From an uncultured Candidatus Altimarinota bacterium (lineage in GTDB: Bacteria > Patescibacteriota > Gracilibacteria > BD1-5 > UBA6164), in assembly GCA_937944145.1 (NCBI GenBank), contig CALDZK010000001.1, positions 140,068 through 204,067 of the forward strand: a stretch of DNA of 64,000 bases, read 5' to 3'. Below the pieces are notes generated by a model. The model made no database searches. It was not told where the DNA came from and saw only the letters and a program-made list of their open reading frames with translations. Below, piece by piece: positions 1 through 9,368 of the stretch; the stretch's first letter is position 1, and the number at the start of each line of letters is the position of its first letter. Both the position numbers and the translations under genes were made by a program.

Positions 1-2306
1 AATGTTGTATTTGGTTTTACTGATGAACGGAAATCCTGAGGAGTAGAATCGGTATCGGTGTAATAATACCAAAGATATGATTGTATCACTCCATCTGGGT
101 CTTTTGCTCCGAGAGCCGATACGTTTACGATAAGAGGATCTGCTTCTTCATTTTCTATTTGTACATCGAGAGTTGATACGATTGGAAGCTGATTTGAGAT
201 ATCTATCATCACTTGCCTCGTACTCGTTCTCCCACTCTTTTTACTCTTTACCGTGAGTTTCACAGGAAAACATCCTATCTCATCAAATTTATGATTGATG
301 CTGGTAGAAGTCGCAAATTTTGAGTTCCCTATTTTCCAAGAATACTCAAGTCCACTCGTACTTCCATCTACATTTATAGACTCCAGAGCATCAAATCTGA
401 GACCAGATACTCTACTAGCGAGAAACGCTCCCTGTCCACTACAGGCACCTGCATCATATTTTATGAGTTCATTACTATCACTATTTACATTGAGTACAGC
501 CACAGGGCTGTCAGACTCTCCTACATATACTGTTTTTATAAACGTATTTCTCTTATTATCTGCATCGATCACCGTGAGTTTGACGTCAAAAGAACCACTC
601 TCTTTATAGGTATGATTAATAGAGTCCGTACTTCATCATTCTTTTGTACCATCTCAAAAATCCCATTCATAGATCTCTGCCTGCGGTGACTCTGCTACAA
701 ATCTGATAAATGATTCTCTCTGAATCACTCTCGGAAACGCAAACATCTCTACCGAGAGAATAGAATTTATTCTGACTTTTCATTTTTTTATAGCAGGTAT
801 TCCATCTGGATCACGGACCTCTAGAGTCACGTCATGGTTTCCGATACTATCAAATACATAGTACCCAACTGATCCTGAAGTATTCGCGTCTTCCAGATTT
901 ACCCTCTCTCCATCTATATACCAAGTATAACTGAGTTTTCCATCATCAGAAAAATCTGGATCAAAACTACGAGAAGCGTCAAGCAGTACTCTATTTGGTT
1001 TATTTGGAAGTGGTACTGTCGAGCTAAAATCTGCAACGGGAGGTTTTGAGTTGATATATACGATACGTGTATCTATATCTGTTTCTCCTGATGGTTCTGT
1101 GATTCTCAGACGCGTATTAAATCTTCATTTGTCAGTAAACACATAAGTAAAAAGTTTATCATTTTTTCTGTGAATCACCTCGTCATTATCTATATCAATG
1201 ATCTCCCACGCATAACTCAGTCTGTCAGCATCTCATCCAGTCTGAGCAGAAAATGTAAACGTATCTCCGATAAATCATTGATCTGTCACACTATGGATAG
1301 TCGCGACTGGATCATGTACCGAGATATCAAATCCTACTTCTATTGTTTTTCATTCATTTGTTTTGAGTCTGAGAAATGCTATATAGTCTCATTCTCTTGC
1401 ATATTTTACTCTCTCTACTCTTGGACCTCCATTATAACGTCTGGTGATTCCATTTCAAAAATCCCATTCTGTCGATGTAAACCTTGCTCCTCCAGTAGGA
1501 GTAGAACTCGTTGCATCAAACAAGAGTCCATATCCTGCTTCGTTTGGAGTAAACTTGAGTACACCATTATCAGTGACCTGTTGTCCATTTACCTTTACTA
1601 TGAGCGAAGCTATTTTTTCTTCTACGATGATATCAGCTCTACTACGAAACGGGAGTACATCTATATTTCCCAGTTCATTTCTATGATTTGATACTACGTC
1701 GAGAAATACAGAGTAATTCCCTTCTTCTCTAAAAGTATAGTTGAGAGATATACCTCTCCCGATAACCACTCTCTCACCACCGACATCAAACCACCAAGTA
1801 TAATTATGAGAAGGTATCACAGCTCCAGTTGGATCCGTGATATCTGCTCTGAGAGTAGCATTGAGTGGAGCATTTCCGACTTTAGGATTTACCTCAATGC
1901 CCCCTTTGAGGAAATCGATATCTGCATTATCAAGATAGTCTGAGATTGCTTGAATCACCTCAGTATAGTTCGAATCATTTGTTGGATATTTTACTCATCT
2001 CTGGAGTGCTGTTAAGAGTTTCTTGAGAAGATTTTTATTCTCGAGATTATCAGGAAGATACTTGTATCCTCTATCAGCTAAAAGCCCTATTTCCTCGAGT
2101 GTTTTCTTCTTGAGTTCCCCATCTATCTCCCATCCATCTCTCAGAAGAAAGAACTGCTCCGTGATCCTATACCTGTACTCGTTAAAAGTCCCGAGATCCA
2201 CACTCCTAAGTGTAGTGTATGACGACTCGGTGGCAGCTGTAGAATACACGTAAAGTGGAGTACATAGAGACACAAAGAGCGTAAACACAAGTAGTAATTT
2301 TTTCAT
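1..2306 (-). CDS. Large secreted PKD-repeat surface protein (3' end outside window)
   Basis: The gene starts with a clear signal peptide (MKKLLLVFTLFVSLCTPLY, then Ala-rich) and runs off the window start, giving at least 768 residues. After about 110 non-repeat residues it consists of tandem beta-sandwich modules with the PKD hallmarks: Pro-Val-Ala-Asp-Phe openings, LDAS-type segments, WDFGNG (WDFGDG in the family) and SYTW / SYAW strands. PKD domains usually sit in extracellular adhesins or hydrolases, so a cell-surface role is inferred; no catalytic domain is visible in this part. Several in-frame TGA codons fall at the glycines of WDFG turns, so under the standard code the gene breaks into at least six pieces. 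I checked the first 300 bases for in-frame TTA/CTA (stops on this strand) and found none, so the gene is cut by the window and not ended there. Confidence 0.85.
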
Positions 2307-2447
2307 AACGTTATAACAAAAAATACATATTCAAGTATAAGCGTATCATAAAAATCATAGCCGAGCAAAGAGTCAAGAGTCGAAAAGTATGATTATATAT
2401 TGACTTTATTTATTTTTATATTTCAAATACTGATATCCAACAAAATA

Positions 2448-2475
2448 TTGACTCCGTATATATCATGTATATACT
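2448..2475 (+). promoter_or_regulatory. Probable promoter of ssb
   Basis: TTGACT (2448-2453), a 16-base spacer and TATACT (2470-2475) form a near-consensus sigma-70 promoter 64 bases before the ssb start, in the AT-rich gap between divergent genes. Confidence 0.5.
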
Positions 2476-2539
2476 GAGACTTGTATCGTTTACACAATAT
2501 GAGACAAACATACATTTTTATTAGCTTATTACATACATT

Positions 2540-2989
2540 ATGGACCTAAACAAAGTACAGATCATCGGGAGAATCACTCAGGATATAGAGATGAGACAAA
2601 CTCCAAACGGACAAAACGTGACTACTCTCTCTATAGCAACCAACAGAAACTGGACTGATGGAGCTGGGATGAGACAAGAGCAAGCCGAGTTTCACAACGT
2701 TGTCCTCTGGGCAAAACTGGCAGAGATAGCAAACCAGTACCTCCAAAAAGGAAAAAAAGTATATATAGAAGGAAGACTCCAAACCCGTAACTGGGAAGCG
2801 CAAGATGGATCAAAGAGATATAAAACTGAAATAGTCGGAGAAAACATGATCATGCTCGATGGGCCTGGAGGGAACTCCTGAGACATGCCAGCAGCCAGAT
2901 CAGACACTCCTGCAAATCAGAGTGCTCCCGTAAAGAAATCATCTCCTAAAAAAGAAGAAGAGATTTCAGTGGAGGATTTACCATTTTAA
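2540..2989 (+). CDS. ssb: Single-stranded DNA-binding protein
   Basis: A 149-residue protein with the N-terminal OB fold typical of bacterial SSB: start MDLNKVQIIGRI, conserved FHNVVLW (about residues 51-57) and YIEGRLQTRNW (about 75-85). A flexible Pro/Ser/Lys linker follows and the chain ends in EEEISVEDLPF, the acidic tip that recruits replication and repair proteins. That tip is reached only if the TGA at codon 114 (after GPGGNS) is read as glycine, which is strong local support for code 25. SSB coats single-stranded DNA in replication, repair and recombination. The gene stands alone between a promoter-like sequence and a hairpin terminator, so it is probably a single-gene transcript. Confidence 0.97.
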
Positions 2990-3001
2990 GAAGAAATTAT
3001 C

Positions 3002-3033
3002 AAAAAGACCTACAGTAATTGTAGGTCTTTTTA
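3002..3033 (+). terminator. Hairpin terminator after ssb
   Basis: AAAAAGACCTACA and TGTAGGTCTTTTT form a perfect 13-bp stem with a short loop, 12 bases after the ssb stop. The A run on the other side could let it also act on the opposite strand. Confidence 0.85.
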
Positions 3034-3165
3034 TAATATTAGTTCCTACAGATCTTTATATATTAGAACCTTTCTTATTTTTGACTCAAGTTTAAATCAG
3101 AACTTCTTATGAAACTCAATACTTGATACACTTAGTTGAGATATATTACTTGTATTACATCACAA

Positions 3166-4215
3166 TTAATAATTATCTAACACATACCCCTCTCCTCCAG
3201 CCATAAAAAATACCTGCTCATCTCTGATAAATATCTCAGTGATATCGAGGTTTGTACTATACAGGATATATCTCTCCTGAGTATCTGGATCATAGGAAAT
3301 AATGAGATTCCCAGAGTTCTCTTCTAGATTGTAGTTACGTTTCTTTTGCTCTTCGTCATCGTATATCACCCCTATATACCTTTCCCCTACAAAAACAAAG
3401 TCTCGAAACAAGTAAAAATACTCAAAGACTCATGTCTCAAGACTATACTCAAACGCACCGATATCGCTGATAAACACAAACTCTGAGCTCGTATTTCAGG
3501 GTTTTATGTAGCGTATTTCTGGTACGAGATCGAGTTCTATCAGGGACTGAGAAACCGTATTGTAAAAATACGTATCACTCCCTACAATAAGACCAAGATA
3601 GTCACTCTCTCTCACAGGAAGTACTCTGATATCTCGAGATATCGCGTCAAAACCTCATATATATATTTCTTGTTCTCCACCCAGATAGTACACTTCTAGA
3701 GTAGAGGAAATCCTCCTGACTCATATATCATCTCCTTGATCACTCTGAATAATAAAATCAAAATTTCTCTCTCTTCTGATTTGTTGTATTCTCTCTTGTG
3801 GGGAGATACTCGGTATATCTGCTACCGTCGTCGATCAACTGCCACTCTCAGGTTCTTCTTGTTGGGTTACTCGCTCTATCTTTTTCAGAGTCGTATCTTT
3901 CTGAAAATCTAGCTCCAAGCTCTGAGTGGTTTTTGGAGCGATACTGATACTCTGGGTAATACTCTTGTATCACTCTGATGATATCGTCATAGTATAGTCT
4001 ACTGGAGATATAGGTCCTATCTGACACTCGCTCAAAGGACAAGAGTGAAACGTCGATTGTGCAACACTCTTTGCGTAGAGTTCGACAGTATAAGGAGATA
4101 CGTTGGCACGCACTACAAGCGTAGAAGTATAGTGTACAAAAAAATAGAGGTAGAGAAGCACAAACATCCCTACAACTCACACAAGAATCAAAACAGACAG
4201 AAGTCTCGAAGACAT
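3166..4215 (-). CDS. Membrane-anchored PEGA-like domain protein
   Basis: A 349-residue protein. The start MSSRLLSVLILVG is followed by a strongly hydrophobic stretch to about residue 32, probably one N-terminal membrane anchor. Residues of about 38-95 (RANVSPYTVELYAKS ... CPLSECQIGPISP ... MTISSEGYQS) resemble a PEGA domain, a small beta fold found outside the membrane in surface and signalling proteins. The rest contains repeated YDPDTQ / RDEQVFF beta-rich strands that may form a propeller-like sensor, but I do not recognise the family. TGA codons occur at EGYQS and other turns. The start at 4215 is preferred over an internal ATG at 4167 because it keeps the charged N-terminus before the membrane helix. 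A divergent folD begins 111 bases away. Confidence 0.7.
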
Positions 4216-4326
4216 AAAATAACAGTAATATATAGTAGTATGATTTGAGTATATCAGAGCTGGAAATATTTGCAAATCAGTGGGTTTTTTATATCCTGTA
4301 TCGGTAAAAATAAACCCTATACACTG

Positions 4327-5166
4327 ATGATACTCGATGGAAAAAAAATAGCAGCAGAAATATATAGTTCTCTCAAAATACAAGTCCAAGAACTCCCTAC
4401 CCCTCCAACTCTAGGAATCGTCCTGATATGAAGTGATCCTGTGAGTATGAGGTATATAGGACAAAAAGAAAAATGGGCAAAATACCTAGGTATCAACTTT
4501 GAGCTCTACAAATTTCCTATAGATATATCAGAAGAACATCTCAAACAAGAAATACAAAACCTCAACCAAAACCCCAAAGTATCAGGCTATATCATACAAT
4601 TCCCTCTCCCAAAAACCATAGACCTTCATAGTATCACCCAGGAAATCTCTCCACTCAAGGACGTAGATTGATTTCATCCTGAAAACCAGGGAAAAACTCT
4701 GATCGGAGATACCTCAGGACTGACAGCCTGTACTCCAGCAGGAGTTATGGAACTCCTATCTACCGAAAATATCGATGTTGTCGGAAAACACGTAGTAGTT
4801 CTCTGAAAAAGTAATATAGTGGGAAAACCTCTGACAATGCTGCTGATAAACGCAGGGGCAACCGTCACGAGCTGCAACTCAAAAACATCTAATATATCTA
4901 CCTATACAAAACACGCTGACATAGTTATAAGCGCAACAGGAATAGCTGGCATCATCACAAAAGATATCATCCAAGAATCAACTATTGTCATAGATGTAGG
5001 GTTTTCTCTATATGATGGAGTTATTATGGGGGATGCGAACTTTACAGAAATACACGAGCAAGGAAACCTCATAACTCCTGTTCCTGGTGGAGTTGGACCT
5101 ATGACCGTTGCGATGCTGATGAAAAATACTATCACAACTCATAAAAGACAGCTATGAATACTCTAA
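4327..5166 (+). CDS. folD: Bifunctional methylenetetrahydrofolate dehydrogenase / cyclohydrolase FolD
   Basis: A 279-residue protein, the usual FolD length. FolD interconverts 5,10-methylene-, methenyl- and 10-formyl-tetrahydrofolate in the cytoplasm using NADP+. Visible motifs: the catalytic-domain YIGQKEKWAKYLGI (residue Lys of the family K-x-x-x-x-x-x-GI helix), GYIIQFPLPKTID, KDVDGFHPEN, the Rossmann segment VGKSNIVGKPL and C-terminal TPVPGGVGPMTVAML. Four glycines are encoded by TGA: VLIG-SDP, KDVD-G-FHP, VVL-G-KSN and near the end QL-G-IL. These are conserved family positions, so this gene is one of the best proofs of code 25 here. Its last 13 bases overlap the start of the next gene in another frame, suggesting coupled translation. 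Confidence 0.97.
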
Positions 5167-5396
5167 AAAAGGATATACTCAAATGATCTATTAGCGCATT
5201 TCTCATAATAGCTTCTTTTTTTCTCTGATCTCTTTTCACTCTAAAAAATACCTCCCTCCAATCTAAAAACACAAAAACAAATTATGTCGTAATAGAAACC
5301 AAAAAAGACACTATAGAGATAGTCTCAGTTCCAGATGGGGTGAGTATAATAGTAGACGGAGAAGAGGCAGGATCTAGGAGTATAGAACTCAGATAA
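5154..5396 (+). CDS. Small single-pass membrane protein overlapping folD
   Basis: An 80-residue protein starting ATG AAT ACT inside the last codons of folD. Two in-frame TGA codons hide it under the standard code. Residues 1-10 are basic, about 12-30 form a hydrophobic helix (ISAFLIIASFFLGSLF), and the rest (NYVVIETKKDTIEI, then VPDGVSIIVDGEEAG) is beta-rich and looks like a short PEGA-type segment facing outward. I do not recognise a family. The 13-base overlap with folD and absence of any gap argue for co-expression. The reading frame stays open across two TGA codons and ends at TAA; that, the clean topology and the position before a promoter-like sequence make a real gene likely. Confidence 0.65.
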
Positions 5397-5413
5397 AAAC
5401 GTCTAAAAAAACT

Positions 5414-5441
5414 TTGACATCACTGTCAATATTTATAAAAT
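5414..5441 (+). promoter_or_regulatory. Probable promoter of the tRNA cluster
   Basis: TTGACA (5414-5419), 16-base spacer, TAAAAT (5436-5441), 25 bases before the first tRNA. The -35 box is part of a short inverted repeat, TTGACA-tcac-TGTCAA. Confidence 0.5.
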
Positions 5442-5466
5442 ACGCAAGCTTAATATAAATGATTTT

Positions 5467-5543
5467 GCGGGTGTAGCTCAATTGGCTAGAGCATCTGCCT
5501 TCCAAGCAGAGGGTTGTGGGTTCGAGTCCCATCACCCGCTCCA
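5467..5543 (+). tRNA. tRNA-Gly (anticodon UCC)
   Basis: A 77-base cloverleaf: acceptor GCGGGTG pairs with CACCCGC, D-arm GCTC..GAGC, anticodon arm TCTGC-CTTCCAA-GCAGA with anticodon TCC, T-arm with TTCGAGTCC, and an encoded CCA end. It reads GGA/GGG. It is not the UCA-anticodon glycine tRNA that must decode UGA in this organism. Confidence 0.95.
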
Positions 5544-5615
5544 TTATATCAAGCAGTGAACTTAGAATTTAGGAGCTAATTCTAATCTCTAAGTTTTTTT
5601 TATAGAAATACCCAC

Positions 5616-5692
5616 CGGGGACTGGCGCAATTGGCTAGCGCACACGCTTTGGGAGCGTGGGGTTGTGAGTTCGAGTCTCGCGTCCCCGACCA
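5616..5692 (+). tRNA. tRNA-Pro (anticodon UGG)
   Basis: Acceptor CGGGGAC pairs with GTCCCCG; anticodon arm CACGC-TTTGGGA-GCGTG gives anticodon TGG; T-loop TTCGAGT; encoded ACCA end. 72 bases after tRNA-Gly and probably in one transcript. Confidence 0.95.
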
Positions 5693-5829
5693 AAATTTCT
5701 ACAAATTTTGATCAAAAAACTAAGAAAGTTCAAGGAAAATAAAACTTTTTTGAAATAAGCGTATGTATATACGAGTTTGAAAAAAAGTGAAGTTTGACGA
5801 AGAAATTTGAAAGTTTTTTAGCAAAATGA

Positions 5830-5906
5830 GGGCGTATAGCTCAGTTGGTTAGAGCGCACGACTGATAATCGTGAGGTCGGAAGTTCAAATCTTCCTATGC
5901 CCACCA
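5830..5906 (+). tRNA. tRNA-Ile (anticodon GAU)
   Basis: Acceptor GGGCGTA pairs with TATGCCC (one G-T pair); anticodon arm CACGA-CTGATAA-TCGTG gives GAT; T-arm with TTCAAAT; encoded CCA. In many bacteria this tRNA sits in an rRNA spacer, but no rRNA is present here. Confidence 0.95.
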
Positions 5907-5919
5907 TTTGACAAATTTT

Positions 5920-5957
5920 AAAAAAAATATTATTTTATATAAAATAATATTTTTTTG
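5920..5957 (+). terminator. AT-only hairpin after the tRNA cluster
   Basis: An almost perfect inverted repeat of A/T only (AAAAAAATATTATTTTATA and its complement) followed by a T run, just after tRNA-Ile and 10 bases before the next start. It has no G-C pair, so its strength as a terminator is uncertain. Confidence 0.5.
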
Positions 5958-5967
5958 TTTTAAAGAA

Positions 5968-6603
5968 ATGAAAATAAATTTTAATGATATAAAGTTATCG
6001 CTAAAGAATAAACCTAGGGAATGATATAGAGCTAGAGGTATCCCAGCAGAAAAATGTGAATCTATTTGGGATCATTCCAATAGAACAAAGCAGGCTTGTA
6101 AAGCACTTATAACCGGAACTCCTAATCGTGTTTTCGATAAAGAAGGTTTTCTGCTTATGTGATGGGGACATGATTTTATAGAATGGGATATTCCCGATAT
6201 TACCCCAAATTGTCCTTATACAAGTCAAGAAAAGAAAAAAATAGAAAAAGAAAGTCTAATCAGATTAGAAAAAGGACTATGAGATGAATATAAATGAATT
6301 ATTATGAAAATAAGGGAATATCAATCCTGAGAGACATCTGACTCAAGGGAATTATTTTACATAGATAAATCTCTTGCTTGAGTAGGTGCTCTCGAATATG
6401 AAAGACAATGATTTCCAAACATGAGTGACTTTCATGAGTACGCATTAGAAAAACTTGCCTGAGATATATATCATACTCAGATATATAATTCTTTATTAAA
6501 AAGAGAGTTCTCAACAGTAGATTTCTTTACTCAATATTTCTTACTACTACAAATGGCATGAAACTATAAAAAATTCTCCAATTTGTTAAACAAACAGAGT
6601 TAG
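5968..6603 (+). CDS. Unknown protein with an HD-like motif
   Basis: A 211-residue cytoplasmic protein using about ten TGA glycine codons. The segment GWGHDFIEWDIPDITP (about residues 65-80) resembles the His-Asp core of HD-family hydrolases (HDxxE...GDI), and EYALEKLAGDIYHTQIYN follows. Most HD phosphohydrolases carry two further His/Asp positions that I cannot place with certainty, so hydrolase activity is a weak inference. It stands alone on this strand, just after the tRNA cluster, with a convergent neighbour 37 bases downstream. The TGA density is high even for this window. Confidence 0.55.
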
Positions 6604-6640
6604 TATTCAAACATATAAAGCCCATCATGAGATACAAAAA

Positions 6641-7189
6641 TTATACATCTTTTTTCGTTACAAATATATCACGTTTTCCTGAGAGATCGAGTCACTCGGC
6701 TTCGAGGTCTACGCGAACCTGCCATGTATAATTACTATTAGTCATATGCTTAAGAGAGTATCTGGCTAGTTTCCCAAACACACTCTTTCAGAGGTCTGGT
6801 ACAGACTGATCTCCAAATACCTCTCCCACAGAAGGAATATCTAACTGAAAATCATAATCACGTCTCAATCATGATTCATAAACTACTCCTGACTCTATAG
6901 ATTGTGTCACACGAAAGAACTCCACATTGCGAGTATTTTTCTTTCATTTTGAGTAACTAGTCTCTTTCTTGTATCAAATAAGATGAACCACAAGCTCATG
7001 TCCAGTAATTTGTTTTTTCGCAAAAAGAGTAAACGTTCCTTGTATCATTTCTCCATAATAAAAATTTCTCGTACTGAGGCGAATTTTTATATTTCCTTTC
7101 ATATATTTTCTGAGAAGTACTGCAGATATGCTTCCTACTCCTCACAGAAATAATCCCAAGAACATATACAAAATAAAAGTATCCGACAT
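6641..7189 (-). CDS. Membrane-anchored arrestin-like fold protein
   Basis: A 182-residue protein. Residues 3-25 (FILYMFLGLFLGGVGSISAV) form one membrane helix. The remainder, beginning IKIRLSTRNFYYGEMIQGTF and HELVVHLIGYKKE, has the strand pattern of an arrestin N-like / Spo0M-like beta sandwich (first strand, Y-x-x-GE-x-I-x-G turn, then an inner strand ending in a Gly). No catalytic residues are expected in this fold; a scaffold or binding role is inferred. Seven TGA codons lie in loops. The assignment rests on fold-like pattern only and could be wrong. Confidence 0.55.
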
Positions 7190-7265
7190 GCAAAAAATAC
7201 TAGAAAATAATCTTGTATCCTAGTCTATGAATTTCCTAGAGTATTACAATACTCTAGAAATATTT

Positions 7266-8720
7266 TTATAAATCCAAATACTGATCCATACGTATTTGCC
7301 AAACAAACTCGTCGACATGGGAAACAAGTATCATTCCTCACTCAAATGCGTCGAGTGCAGAAGCAATGACTGGAATATGACGGAAATTTATATGATTAGT
7401 CGGCTCATCAAGTATCAATATACCAGGACGAAGAAACACCAGCCTACAAAATGCTACGAGTCCTTTTTGTCCTTCTGAGAGAGTTCCGATCTTGGCTTTC
7501 ATGATATCACCTGTGATCTGAAATCCTGCAGCTGTAGAGCGGAGTTGTTGCTCGGTCATGTCTTCACTTGCTGCTTGTCTGAGACAATCATACACTGTTT
7601 GTCAAAAATCTAGATTCGAAAAATCCTGTCTATAGTACCCTATTTTCACTCACTCTGCCACCTTGCACCCTTCTTCATCTCCATTGACTATTTTCTCTAG
7701 AAGTGTTGATTTCCCGATACCATTAGGTCCAGCGAGTTGGAGGTGATCGTCTTTTCTGAGTTGTACTTCTACAGGTTTTACGGTTACTTCATCATCTTTT
7801 ATAATATGTACTGAGTGTACCTCCAGGAGTACTCCTCCTATACCTTCTTGGAGAGGGATTTTGAAATCTTTTATCGGCTTATCTTCTCTTCTATTATCGA
7901 CCATTTCATCCTCCATTTCTGCAGCTGCTTCCTTCATCTTTTTTGCAACAGCTCTGAGTTTTCATCATTTATGTGCAAATACATTTGCCTGATCTTTTTT
8001 TGCTTGGGCTTCTTTTTTGAGTCTGGCATTTGCCATATTATCCTTCTCGATTTTTCTTTTTACCTGTTCTACCACATCATGATAATTCCCAACAAACTGT
8101 TCTACCTTCTGGGTATATCTATCGAGATACAATACTCCATCAGTGAAACTATTGAGGAAATCTGCGTCATGGGAAATAACCAGAACAGTATTACTATAAC
8201 TCTTCAGAAACTCTGTGAGGTGATATATTCCTTCTGAGTCGAGATTATTGGTTGGTTCATCTAGGAGGAGTATATCTGGATTTTGGATCAGTGCAGCAGC
8301 CAGTAGGAGTCTTGCTTGTTGTCATCCAGAAAATGCCTGAATCTGTTTATTCAGTGGAGCTTTGAGATTCACTACTCTCAGTATATTTGTTATTTCTCTT
8401 TCAAGGTTAAACTTTTCGTCTCCTCCATGATATTTTTGGAAAAAATCCTTCACCGAGAGTTCTTTATCCTCCGGAAGTACTACCTGATACCCTGTCGCGA
8501 TAGTGAGTTTCTGACTTACATTCACTGATCAGAGATTTGGCTGCAATGCTCCATTTATGAGTTTAAATATAGTTGATTTTCCAGCTCCATTTTGTCCCAT
8601 AATGGTGATCTTTGAACCTTTTCTCACGTTGAAATCTACCTCATCCAAAATAGGTCTCTTAAGGTCATAATAAAAATCTACGGATTTAAAACTGATAACG
8701 GTTTCTGCTGATGTTGCCAT
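7266..8720 (-). CDS. ABC-F family ATPase
   Basis: A 484-residue protein with two ATP-binding cassettes and no membrane helices, the ABC-F arrangement. Domain 1 has GQNGAGKST (Walker A, about residue 40), a signature starting FSG, ILLLDEPTNNLD (Walker B) and a VISHDADF switch. A Lys/Glu/Ala-rich linker helix (about 245-290) follows. Domain 2 has GPNGIGKST, signature LSEGQKG, LILDEPTNH and LVSHVDEFV. ABC-F proteins act on the ribosome E site (translation factors EttA-like) or protect it from antibiotics; which applies here cannot be told. The second domain is short at its end compared with the usual 530-640 residues. Under the standard code the gene appears as four fragments. Confidence 0.9.
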
Positions 8721-8795
8721 GTATAATTGTTGAATTCTAAAATCTGTAGGAGTATATAGAAAAGTCTGTAAAATGCTAGGTTTATGTTATATAAT

Positions 8796-8827
8796 AAAAA
8801 ACCCTCTACCAAGAGATAGAAGGTTTT
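8796..8827 (-). terminator. Hairpin terminator
   Basis: On this strand AAAAACC-TTCTA ... TAGA-GGGTTTTT forms a stem with a T run at its end. It lies 3 bases after the stop of the small gene at 8830-8952 and also faces the start of the ABC-F gene. Confidence 0.7.
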
Positions 8828-8829
8828 TG

Positions 8830-8952
8830 CTACATAATCTTTTCAAAAGAAAATCATTTTGGAACTCAGCGTTTTTTATACTCATAAAACGCGTACATTC
8901 TGAGAGCTGTTCACAGCTTTGACATACGATGTGAGATTTTTTGTACGGTCAT
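8830..8952 (-). CDS. Possible small basic protein (40 residues)
   Basis: Starts 2 bases after the stop of the upstream 99-residue gene and ends 3 bases before a terminator. The reading (MTVQKISHRMSKLGTAL, then YAFYEYKKRG) has three TGA glycines in positions that make a plausible short Lys/Arg-rich chain. No family is recognised. The tight fit between upstream stop and terminator supports a real gene; the short length leaves doubt. A hairpin (GCGTTTT ... AAAACGC, 8869-8892) lies inside it. Confidence 0.45.
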
Positions 8953-8954
8953 GG

Positions 8955-9254
8955 TTAAATCTTAGAAAGTATATATTGATCTATGATTTGTTGGTATTTT
9001 TGTGATAATGGATCTCCATCAGAAAAAGACCTACTCATGATACCACTCTGATCAAAATAAATAGCTTCTCTGTGTGCAATTCATCTAGGCTGTCATTGTA
9101 TAAACCATTCTACCAATACTTGTATAGCATACTTGCTATCAGCAGACATAGTATCAAGCATAGCTCTATATTGTCCTTCAATATCTTGAGGATTTCCTAG
9201 AGTTTCCCATGTTTCAAATATTTGTGTCTGTATTCACGTTGTAAGTGTATTCAT
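8955..9254 (-). CDS. Small unknown protein (99 residues)
   Basis: No family recognised. The chain is soluble and acidic/mixed: MNTLTTGIQTQIFETWETL ... ADSKYAIQVLVEWFIQG ... SQKYQQIIDQYILSKI, predicted mainly helical. Three TGA glycines. It is followed without a gap by a smaller possible gene and then a terminator, so the two probably form a small operon. The region upstream to 9321 holds only the terminator of the helicase gene. Confidence 0.6.
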
Positions 9255-9321
9255 AGTTTTTTTCAAAGGTTACAAAGAGGATTATAAGATAAGAGCTTAA
9301 ATAAACCCTAACACCAAATAA

Positions 9322-9350
9322 GCCCCAAAATACTTATAGTATGTTGGGGC
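9322..9350 (-). terminator. Terminator of the DEAD-box helicase gene
   Basis: GCCCCAA and TTGGGGC pair across a 15-base loop, 19 bases after the helicase stop; a short T-rich stretch follows. The G-C content stands out in this AT-rich region. Confidence 0.7.
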
Positions 9351-9368
9351 TTGTTCATGTCGTGTATG

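Noticed and set aside
1170..1691. 173-codon plus-strand open frame
   Set aside because: It is antisense to the PKD-repeat gene, Ser/Cys-rich without a fold, and unrelated to any gene start.
5467..5906. tRNA trio as part of an rRNA operon
   Set aside because: No 16S, 23S or 5S sequence is present on either side; the Gly tRNA has anticodon UCC and is not the UGA decoder.
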